64,000 nt of DNA from Prostheceraeus crozeri (Eukaryota; Platyhelminthes; Polycladida; Euryleptidae). Where the stretch lies: the NCBI GenBank assembly GCA_907163375.1, contig CAJQUW010015580.1, positions 124,001-188,000 of the forward strand, read 5' to 3'. Shown one piece after another: positions 48,505 through 57,045 of the stretch. The notes beneath the pieces are model-generated. The model was not told where the DNA came from. It worked only from the letters and a program-made list of their open reading frames with translations, and did no database searches. Numbering within the stretch: position 1 is the first letter of the stretch; every line of letters begins with the position of its first letter. The position numbers and the translations under genes are program-made.

Positions 48505-49257
48505 TAGATAGAGTGTTGACTCATGAAAGTATCTGTATACAGTAAAAATGTCTATATGTAGGGATTCAGTTTTTTGCGGACATTACGTTCCTGCGGTCCA
48601 AAGAATTATTTAAGGAGTTTTTAAAAAAGCTAAATTTCTGCCAATTTATATACTACCGACATGAAGCCCCTTTATAAGCAGCATGTGACAAGTTGGATAT
48701 CAAAACGAATGAATATTTGCCAATAGGCATCTTATTTAAGCGGAAATTAAGCTGGTAATCAATGAAATTTCATAAGCCTAGTCCCTGCAAGTCTTCAAGG
48801 AAAAGTTGGAATCTTATTGAGAGCTTCTTGGCCATGTTCTTGGCTAATATGTCAAGTTTTTAATTCAATTTTCAGCGGCATGATTTTATGATTCACAAGG
48901 CTTCATTCCTCGAATAGTGATGTGTACCCATTAACATCTTCTAAAGTTCATTGTGATCAGTTTCTTTGATTACGATGTTTTACTCTTTCAGTGGTAGTTG
49001 GTGATGTGATTACGCTTAAGAATATAATCATATTTTAATAAAGTTGAGCTTGAATGGTAACCCATCGAATTGCTAATTTAACTAGCTCTATTACCTCTCC
49101 CGACATGGAGGATTTGTGGAATGCTATTCCTCATGCTATTGTGCATATCTCACAGGTGGTACTGGGTCTCGACCTGGTCTCGACTCATGTTCATTCAACG
49201 AAATCGAAACTGTATACACATTGGAATTTAACAAATGCTGAGTTACCACTCTACCTA
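48505..49257 (-). mobile_element. 0.75-kb TAGGTAGAGTGG element, copy 2 (inverted)
   Basis: Inverted relative to 45095-45910 and alignable along most of its length with several deletions. It ends at CTACCTA (49251-49257). Just before it (48381-48480) an AT-only stretch of AAATTAAAATAA words follows a CACTGTAAAAA sequence, perhaps the end of another CACTG element. Confidence 0.72.
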
Positions 49258-49262
49258 TTATA

Positions 49263-50211
49263 CACTATAAATCGCTCAATATCAATCACACACGAAGGAT
49301 GCAAACCAAAATATTTTTTTGGTATATTTCTGTATTATCTTGGTATATATTTGTATGCTTTTCGCATGTTGTTTCAAGTGTGGTATGCTTTACATACGAA
49401 AGCCATACCAGCACAATGTTAAAAGAAAGCATTAATTATTTCTAATATACGTTGATTGAAGGCCTTTTGTCAATAAAGATCACACTAATGTTACTACTGT
49501 TTTGTAAGTAGTGAGATAATGACATTTAATAGTCAAACTTACAATACTGAATTCGATTTTAATAAATGTAAGTCTGAGGCATTTCATAAATAATCAATAA
49601 GTATCTGACCATCAACAATTATGCATTATGTAATTTTGGAACTAAGCACATTATCAATCCGAAATAAAAACACATTATAATTCATGAACGCAAAAATAGC
49701 TATGTTTGAGATATATAAGTCAACATGGTTTCTGAAAAGTTATCGTTTTATTGAAATGATGTTTATCAATTTAGTTCATGGACATGTGTAATAAGACAAG
49801 TAGCAAAGATGACATGCGGCTTTAATTTCACTCTAATCTAGTTAAATACCACACTTTCACAAAGAAATATTCACGACCGGCATTACTGGAAAAAAGTTAT
49901 TTGTAAGTAGTATGTAGTATAACTTATTTTTTGCCATGTGACTTAAAGCTATTCATACGAAACATATACCAATTTGCATCGGGTCTCGTATATAAAACAT
50001 ACCAACAACTCGTATTTCATTGTAAAACAGCCAATCACAGATAGAATGGTTCGTATCGCTACATACCAATCACATACGAAAGTAAGTGAGATTTCGTATG
50101 AAAAACATACCAGATCTCTGTAAACATACGAGAATCTCGTATCAGATGTTAGTTTCAAATTGCATGTGATTTTGGTTTGTGTGTAATTTTCGTATCCAGC
50201 GATTTACAGTG
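49263..50211. mobile_element. CACTG-ended element C with CATACGA words
   Basis: Left tip CACTATAAATCGCT; right tip AGCGATTTACAGTG: inverted repeats with one difference, each followed outward by TA. The words CATACGA, CGTATG and ACATACC recur in both orientations, densely at 49950-50150 and sparsely at 49300-49410. Non-coding, about 0.95 kb. Confidence 0.7.
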
Positions 50212-50258
50212 TACTTGGTGGCCTCTAGAAGAATATAGTTGCCTCTGCTAGTATGGCA

Positions 50259-50441
50259 GCTAGAACGAGTTTCCGCAGGGAACAAGGCCGAAATAAGACT
50301 TTAAACAGAATCATGTACACCCTTTACGCAAGCTACGAATCTGCGTGTCTGCGTGTCTGCCGAGTTCTACCTGGTTCCTCTTTTTGAGAGCATGATCAAA
50401 GTAAAACACATGCTGATCCAATGGGACGCAGATTGAAGTTT
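50259..50441 (+). repeat. dispersed repeat, uninterrupted copy
   Basis: Matches 53429-53493 plus 53767-53881 (CGAGTTTCYGCAGG, GCGTCTGCCGAG, TGATCAAG, AACACATGCTRATCCAATGG). Serves as the approximate empty site for the insertion of element B. Confidence 0.75.
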
Positions 50442-50672
50442 TTGGCAAAATGAAATTTTGCATGTTCTGTGCATCAGCAAGCGTGTCAGAAGAATTGCAT
50501 ATTTTACTTCAAACTTGAGGAAGCTCGACGTTAACGCTCAGCTCAAAAATCGCATTTAACTTTATCTTTGCTAATGATGTTTTTTCTAGAAAATGCAATT
50601 CTCTAATCCATAAGAGCGGGTTGTCTGATTTTTCAAATGTTAATGCTTGCTCTCTCAAATTTAGAAATCTTT

Positions 50673-50765
50673 GTAAACAGAATATTTAAATATTGCGTTA
50701 CATCCTCAGTTGAAAAATGGAAACAGACCTGAACAGCTGCTATTTCATCCAATATCAAGAATCAT
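50673..50765 (+). repeat. dispersed repeat also present at 28.2 and 29.1 kb
   Basis: TATTTAAATATTGCGTTACATCCTC-like block, followed by CAGCTGCTATTTCATCC and AATATCAAGAATCATC. Identity of the family is unknown. Confidence 0.6.
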
Positions 50766-50868
50766 CAACAGGCCTAGCCTACATCTGTCAACATCGACAA
50801 ACGGGCGATTTGTGGAACCATGTAATACTGGTTGGTAGGGTATGCTCCTCGTATCCGGTAGTGGGTAA

Positions 50869-50968
50869 TTCAAGGGAAAATATACTTCTGCGGATACTAT
50901 AATGTATTAAAATACAAATTTGTATTTTAATACATTATAGTATCCGCAGAAGTATATTTTCCCTTGAA
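50869..50968. repeat. perfect 100-bp palindrome
   Basis: Two 50-base arms meet at AAA|TTT (50918/50919) with no spacer and no mismatch. It starts TTCAAGGGAAAATATACTTC. A zero-loop palindrome of this length is unstable in DNA and suggests a very recent event or an assembly fold-back artefact. Confidence 0.93.
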
Positions 50969-50969
50969 C

Positions 50970-51274
50970 TATGTAATACTCGTCACATGCAGGGCAAAAG
51001 TCACAAAGTCACGTGCCCTGCATGTCAAAATCGCCCGTTTGCTGACCGTTATGCTGAACATCGTAGAAGCGTTTCAAATGGAGATAATAAGAGTGCCATC
51101 TCAGATCATATTGTCCAATTTCATAGCAATTTGACCCTTAGGTTAGAAGATTTTATTATTGAGTTTATTGATCGCTTCAGCGATCCTGTTCTTACCAGGA
51201 TCGCTGAAGCGAACTATATTAAATCGTATGGTCCGACACTCAATCGGAAGCATGAACTGACGAGCTGTCACTAG
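50970..51274 (+). pseudogene. Penelope-like element, C-terminal GIY-YIG part
   Basis: An open plus-strand frame with CPACQNRPFADRYAEHRRSV, SAISDHI..FHSN, and FSDPVLTRIAEANYIKSYG then PTLNRK. The EHRRSV helix and the EA..I....P.LNR block are the downstream part of the GIY-YIG nuclease of Penelope-like elements. The GIY-YIG strand itself is missing because the fragment begins right after the 100-bp palindrome. Stop at 51272-51274, then an untranslated region with a hammerhead-like motif and AATAAA at about 51382. A 5'-truncated copy. Confidence 0.7.
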
Positions 51275-51313
51275 CTGTATATAAACCAATTGTATTAATG
51301 GCTGGACTTTGTT

Positions 51314-51350
51314 GCCCATGATTAAGTCCGTGGCGGACGAAACGTTGGGC
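51314..51350 (+). ncRNA. hammerhead-like ribozyme motif, copy 1
   Basis: Order: stem I strand GCCC, core ATGATTAA, stem II GTCC-GTGGC-GGAC, GAAA, CGTT, stem I strand GGGC. Both stems pair perfectly. The usual core is CUGAUGA; here C3 is A and G8 is U (positions that pair with each other in hammerheads) and one extra A precedes stem II. Cleavage would fall after GUU at 51346. PLEs are known to carry hammerheads; activity here is unproven. Confidence 0.42.
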
Positions 51351-51463
51351 TTTTAAAGTTCATATTTTAATTTTAATTTCAATAAATTGTCTAAAAAAAG
51401 CAGGGAGAGCCTATTTTGATTCCAATCATGAAAGTGAAAAATCACCTCCCGTATGACGCCGTT

Positions 51464-51782
51464 AAACTAGTATTTCATTTTTGTCTCTGATGTGACTTTT
51501 GGTGCGTAGGTGTGATCGAGGCTAGGAAGGCTTGTCTTCTCTACTAAATCACCGAGTGAAAAGACAATTATTCTTTTTTCACTATCACGGTTCATTTCTT
51601 CAACTATTACAAGCTTTGCATGCAGCAGTGTCTCTGTACTTTTGCCTGACGGAGAAAGTTGACATCAAAAGTGACAGCTATGCACGAGGATAAATAACTT
51701 GTTTGTATTATATTTCGGGTCTAATTATAGGCCGGAGTCCTATGATTTGATAGGAATCCGGGACTCCAACTCCGCATCCCTG
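51464..51782. mobile_element. hAT-like GGAGTCC element, copy 2, left end missing
   Basis: Aligns with 44635-45002 over its whole length to the terminal TCCGCATCCCTG. The left 0.4 kb of the element is absent. It begins just after the PLE 3' region. Confidence 0.82.
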
Positions 51783-52894
51783 GCATAAACAAGATGGCAT
51801 CAAATCACTTCAATTTCATGTCTGTCGTTTCGTTTCAAATTGTCCATATTTAGAGACAAAATTTGACTTCGAAGCATCGCAGTGTTCAAATTTGAATCTC
51901 CAACGACTTCTTGTCCAGTACTTCTTCTGTCTTCTCATCACACTTAATATCCTTGAATTTCGCTATAAATAGAACCCTGGGCTGATGATGCAAGTTGCAT
52001 TTCGCCTCTATTTGACGTGTGCTTGTTACCTGAATTGTCAGACATGCGATCTTTGAATCATCAAATCTTTGGTTTAAATCACATCGTTTTATATTCCTAA
52101 CAGCATTTCTAAATAAAGTCTGCTCATTATCACTCATTTATATCTTCAGGCCGTCACGAATTGTCGTTGAGAGCAGGATTACGTCAGAGGCATTGTCAGT
52201 CCATAATGTAGCACGGTTGACAGATCATATTTCGGACATTGTGACGTTGTTTACGTAAAAGATAATCATTTATATTTCTGCCTGCTGATCGGAGATAAGA
52301 GGGTGTTAGAGTGTTGCCAACTACATGTCACTGGGATCTGACGTGCGACACTATCGTTCTGTTTGCTGAAACGAGCCACTGTTGTGGTATAGACGATGTT
52401 TCAGTAAATGACAAAACAAATACGAAATGAAACCTTCACGTTTAGTCTCTATCTGATACACGGTTTACCTCTGTGAATGGCATCAGTCCGGATTTTCAAT
52501 GCAAACACGAAGAGGCTTCCATTTCAGATGTCTGTATGGTGGACAACATTTGTTGGTCGATTTTATATTTTCTGAATCTACATCCGCAAAATCTGCTCCT
52601 GGAAAACATCGTGTTTGAAAATGACTCATTCGAAAATGCAGATTGCGCCAATATTTCACTTTCTATACAAATAGCTTTATAAGATAGTCACAAGCATCTC
52701 AGGCATATTTTTACAATACATTACATCCGTGACACCTGGTTTTTTCATCATGCAATGCAGTTGGCATGTAGGTGCTCATGTAAGCAAGAAGGACAATCAG
52801 TTCATTGAAAAAATGTATTTCAGTGGCGAAGCTGTTCGTCTCCCTATATTGTTCATTTAAGCCACAAATAGCAAGAATAAAGTTCCTAGCATCA
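51783..52894. other. no gene recognised
   Basis: Short open frames on both strands (83 codons at 51886-52137 minus, 69 at 52473-52682 plus) show no domain pattern. Confidence 0.4.
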
Positions 52895-53068
52895 TTGTCA
52901 ACAAAAAATTGTCGCAGCACATTGAATATCTAAAGAGAATGACAACTATTAAGTCAATACAAGACACCAACACACTTGATTACCCGACCGCACTCACCTG
53001 ACCAAGGAATCGAACCGAAGTCCGCGGTGGAGACGAGCTCCCACCTTCTTCACTAGGCCACGCTGACG
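52895..53068 (-). repeat. tRNA-derived SINE
   Basis: On the minus strand: A-box-like TGGCCTAGTGAAG, then a perfect B box GGTTCGATTCC, then a body ending TTGGTGTCTTGTATTGAC, TTAATAGTTGTC and TTTAGATATTCAATG. It recurs at 59.8-60.0 kb. Short segments of its tail also occur at 53214-53247. Confidence 0.78.
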
Positions 53069-53428
53069 TTTCAAAAGGAATGCGAGTGAAGCAGAAGTCA
53101 TCTCCAAGTGCTATCGACAGCTTATTGTCTGACCTATTTGACAGAGCGCTACCGGCATTCATATTGTAGCGAGACAGCATATTAGCATGTCATGCGACTA
53201 CGTCACACACTAGATTGACAACAAAGGTCTGTCGCAGTACATTCCTAGCTTCATGTATACGCAATGGTGTACAACATTCCTTCGAAAATTCTGTAGTAAT
53301 TGGATTGATTCTCACAAATGCTTTATTAATGTGGGAGGGTCAATGGTGGACCCAAGCCTTGATCGCTTGGTTACGCTGTTGGCTACATCACTTATGAAGA
53401 GGTCGTCCTTTCATTTCATAGTTCGGCA

Positions 53429-53881
53429 GTCAGAGCGAGTTTCTGCAGGCAACGAGGCCGAAAAAGAGACTTTCAGTGAATGATGTGCACCCACACTGTA
53501 AACTGTAGGGCACTAACTTAGGCACGAAGCCGAAATTTCGTGCCAGTCAGCGCCTAGTTAGCGCCTTTCTACTGCCTCGAGGCACCAGTAGGCGCCACTA
53601 GGCACTATAGGCACCGAACCAATTATTTGTTAATCCAATGAAATCGAAGAAAAAATCAATGGGCACGAACTCGGCCCCATGACCTTCGTGCCCTGTGTTG
53701 GTTTGAATTGATGCCTATATTTCGTGCCTAATTCAAGCGAAATTTCGTGCCCTAGAGCTAACAGTGCATGTCTGCTATGAATCTGTGCGTCTGCCGAGCT
53801 CTACCTGGCACTCTTCTTGTCAGACACGATCAAGAATAAACACATGCTAATCCAATGGGAAAAGGATTGAAGCTTTATGGG
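53429..53881 (+). repeat. dispersed repeat, copy split by element B
   Basis: Aligns with 50259-50441 on both sides of the element at 53494-53766. Confidence 0.75.
53494..53766. mobile_element. CACTG-ended element B with GGCAC words
   Basis: Left tip CACTGTAAACTGTAGGGCAC, right tip reversed CACTGTTAGCTCTAGGGCAC. GGCAC/GTGCC and TTCGTGCC words repeat in both orientations throughout its 270 bp. It interrupts a dispersed repeat whose uninterrupted copy is at 50259-50441, which confirms it as an insertion. Confidence 0.78.
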
Positions 53882-54834
53882 TCAGTTAAATGGTCCTACT
53901 ATTTTCTACTTACCCTCAGATGCCTAAACCCACACCGTATAAACGCATTCATCACCTTCCACATATTTGCTACAAGGACAATTTGTCTTACAATTCCTCG
54001 CTCCTCAGTTGATTTGTCAATTAACAAAAATTAAATGCATTGTAAAATGTTTGCAACTAAAATTGCCAAAGAAAATGTTAATGTTCTATTTTTCTAAAGA
54101 GTTTCCAATTCTCACAATCATTCGATAAATAACTATTTCATCCTTGATAAAATGAGTTAGACTTAGCCTGTCATATCAATTTTAAGAAGAGGTATTTTGG
54201 CACCCATGAGTTCATCGGACTCGTTTTCTCTTCTATACTTCAATACGTGCCCATCCAGAATGTGGACTGCATTTGTTACTTCGGAGTTTTGTTTGTGCTA
54301 TTTAAATACGGACCATATCCATATGCGGAAGCGCATCTTTCTGGCAATATTTTTCCTACATTACACGATATAACTGATTATTTTCCTGTCATATCTGGAC
54401 GCATCATTTACAGAGAATATGTAATTCAGAAAATTTGTCTGATAAATTTCGAAGCCTTATTATACGAACCATTTTGTCTAACAGTGTAGAATACAACTCA
54501 AGCATGTGTACTTGTAGCAGATGTCCTTTCTAAGGTTACTGTTCCATGTGATGTTGTGATGTTCTACAGGTGTATGTTAAATGCCTTAAAATGAGATTAC
54601 AAGGAGAGAAGATAGCTTGAAGGAGCCCAAAATAGGAACAAGGCATACTATTTATACCGGTAATTGCCATTGCTGAACAGTATTTTGGACAACCTTCCTT
54701 AATATGACCTCATTTGATATCTATGATATTACACATGATCATGACATGATTTTATGCACTCTTACCGAAACAGAATTGAATTCATATCGAAATCAATGGG
54801 TTCATTAAAAGTTATATACAAAATGTTTACAAGA
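53882..54834. other. no gene recognised
   Basis: AT-rich. The 80-codon frame at 54247 has no resemblance to known proteins. Confidence 0.4.
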
Positions 54835-55080
54835 AGTTTCAAATTCAGATGCACTACTGCGCTTTATTAAGTTGATGAATGTGCAGATTCCAAAAGATTT
54901 TTAGTGTACTCGTATTGCCAAATTCTTCCAAATAGTTAGCTACTCGTGAAAATCTACTAAAGAGAGCACAAGCAATAGGGCATTGGACGAAGAGTTAAGG
55001 TTTTGATTATTCTCCTTCCTGTTCATTTTTTCATCTTTCTTTCTATTTTCCTCAATTTTTGCGTGTATTTGAAGCGTGTA
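54835..55080 (+). repeat. non-LTR retrotransposon 3' fragment, copy 3
   Basis: Shares GATGAATGYRCAGATTCCAAA and the LMN.QIPKD coding block with 34118-34330, and the TTTTGATTATTCTCCTTCCTG region with 35620. Frameshifted and short. Confidence 0.6.
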
Positions 55081-55227
55081 CGGGGTATATAAGAAGCTAT
55101 TTGTTCTTATTTCGGAACCAGATATGAATTTTCGAGTAAGAAGCTCACTATAGATCTTTGTAGCAAATAATAAAACAAAAAACTACTTTTCATAATTAAC
55201 ATATTGAATTCATGGCCACGTCCTTGC

Positions 55228-55450
55228 TGTAGGAAGGCCACATGCATCGGTGAGACAACACGACGTCTGGTAGGAGATTTCAAGAGCTGGTTCCATCTTT
55301 GAGAGTAATGCATACAACAGACGAAGCATCATGAACGATGTCACTATACTCTATAGGACTTCATTTGTGCGTATTGCGGAGGCCGTCTTCATAAAGATGA
55401 GGTCGCCAATTTTTAATAGGCAACTGTCCGAGTGTGGCTCTTCATTTTTT
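55228..55450 (+). pseudogene. Penelope-like element GIY-YIG fragment (plus strand)
   Basis: Frame at 55228-55303 reads CRKATCIGETTRRLVGDF, a GIY-YIG nuclease motif. After a frameshift, DVTILYRT...RIAEAVFIKM and SPIFNRQLSEC give the EA..I and P..N block that closes the domain. Little of the arm between them remains, so it is deleted and inactive. Confidence 0.55.
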
Positions 55451-55746
55451 CTTTGTTTTCTAATTCCCTTTTCTTCTCTTCCTCTTTCACCTGCATAAAG
55501 TGTTGGATTTGAGGGGAGGGAAGTGGGGAAGTTCCCCTTCACTGCCTCGTCTCATCCCTGGCACTGAAGATACACCTTCTTTCCCTGAGGGGGAAGAATA
55601 TTTCCGATAGATCGACTTTACATTGCCTCATCCAGATTGATTCAGCATCAATTTATTATTTTTGTGAATATGAGCAACATTGACAGATGTAAGCCTCACG
55701 ACTCTTCGTAAACTTAAGTCTAATCATCAATAATTAACTTCTTTGT

Positions 55747-56697
55747 TCAGAAAGATGACAAATGATTTCGAGATTCACCTGTTCTTTTCATCAAGCTGGA
55801 TATCTTCCGTTTCAAGACTTCATTAATGAAGGGGATTTTCATGAAGATTTTCTTTTCTTAATCCTTCTTCGATTTAGCCTTGTCTCTAGATCTTAGCTTT
55901 CTGTATGTCTTTTTGATAAATGGCAATGGATATCCATTTCTCACGAATTTGTTAAAAATCAAATCGATGGAATAATGACGGTTTGCTTCGGTTGTGGACC
56001 GTCTCTCTGCTCGAATTAGTTCCCCGATCAATATTCCACGTTTTTGAGAAATAGGTCCTCCCGCATTCCAAGGGAAAATGCAGCCACTGTTTATCTCCTT
56101 CGTGTAAAGTCTCGAGGAGAACGTATTGTCAAAATTTCGCTGTATTTCACAGTCGAGAAAGGGAAGATAGCCGCTGGTTCTCGGTTGGTCTATGGTAAAT
56201 TGTATGGCTTTGGAGACGGAGTTGCACGTGCTCAACAGTTCCGTAGAGGAGATCTCTGCTGGCCAGACAGTCCAAACGTCATCAATATACCGTTTCCATA
56301 TAGTGTCAGGGGGTAATTGACTGAAAATACTTCTTTCCACAAAATCCATGTAAATTATAGCCAACTGAGGGGCTATGGAATTTCCCATCGAGAGGCCATC
56401 ATTTTTATTAGTACCATTCATAAGAACGAAATCATTTTCCAAAGCCACTGAAACTAGCGTCATGACATGATTGATGTCCATAGTACTCAAAATCTCATTT
56501 CTGTGTGAATGTCGCGAAACGAATTGTCTCAATACTGTGAAGATACCAGGTTCTCCGTTTGCATCTGTCCTAGGCACACTACCGTAGAGATTGACAACAT
56601 CCAGAGATGCTTGACTGAACGTTTTCGTAGGATCTGGCTTCAAGGATGCCAACCATTGTACAAAGTGATCTGTATTCGAAATGTGGGTTTCTGACCA
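55747..56697 (-). pseudogene. Penelope-like element reverse transcriptase
   Basis: RNA-dependent DNA polymerase used by PLEs to copy their RNA into DNA at the target. Read on the minus strand, the coding frame is open upstream of the first listed codon (a TTG at 56652), so the fragment is 5'-truncated. Motifs in order: FSQASLDVVNLYGSVP (first catalytic Asp region), NDGLSMGNSIAPQLAIIYMD, WKRYIDDVWTVWP with the YIDD catalytic pair, and LPFLDCEI. These fit the PLE palm domain. An in-frame stop lies at about 55858, after which the same frame continues with IPFINEVLKRKI to 55747. No GIY-YIG domain follows on this strand. Sequence on the plus strand starts directly at 56698, so the junction is abrupt. 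Confidence 0.88.
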
Positions 56698-56872
56698 TAA
56701 AGGACATTCAATGAATATTGAATGGGAGATCGTGCACCGAAATCTGAAAGGTTATGTGAAGAGAAGGAGCTTGGAAAGCAGATGCATCAAGGATGCTGGT
56801 AAGCAAGCTATGAGCAGACAAGAATCTTTCAACCATATGAACTTTTGCACATCCGCCTCAAGATTTTCTTAA
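56698..56872 (+). pseudogene. Penelope-like element C-terminal tail (plus strand)
   Basis: The open frame reads NIEWEIVHRNLKGYVKRR, then LESRCIKDAG and a short end. The I.W....+......+R..ES.+I pattern is the far C terminus of the GIY-YIG domain of PLEs. It stands in opposite orientation to the reverse transcriptase at 55747-56697 and touches it. Followed by a 3' region with a hammerhead-like motif. Confidence 0.55.
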
Positions 56873-57005
56873 TTTTCATAGTACTTTTATTTAATCTTTG
56901 TTATCAGTAAAATTTTTTAACCTTAACATGTGCTCACGTGATAATTTTCTTTATCGATTTTCTTCGGTCGTATGATGTGAATGTTGCGCTGTACATCTTC
57001 ATTCA

Positions 57006-57038
57006 TGCATGATTAAGCCTTTGGGGCGAAACGTCGCA
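57006..57038 (+). ncRNA. hammerhead-like ribozyme motif, copy 2
   Basis: Stem I TGC/GCA, core ATGATTAA, stem II GCC-TTTGG-GGC with a possible extra U-G pair, GAAA, CGTC. Predicted cleavage after the canonical triplet GUC at 57035. The core is identical to copy 1 at 51318-51325, although stems and loops differ. This independent conservation supports a functional constraint or a common ancestor. Confidence 0.45.
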
Positions 57039-57045
57039 CACGCAA

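Noticed and set aside
49054-49422. 122-codon frame containing DLWNAIPHAI, similar to non-LTR tails
   Set aside because: It spans the border of two non-autonomous elements, and the motif is too short to support a retroelement call.
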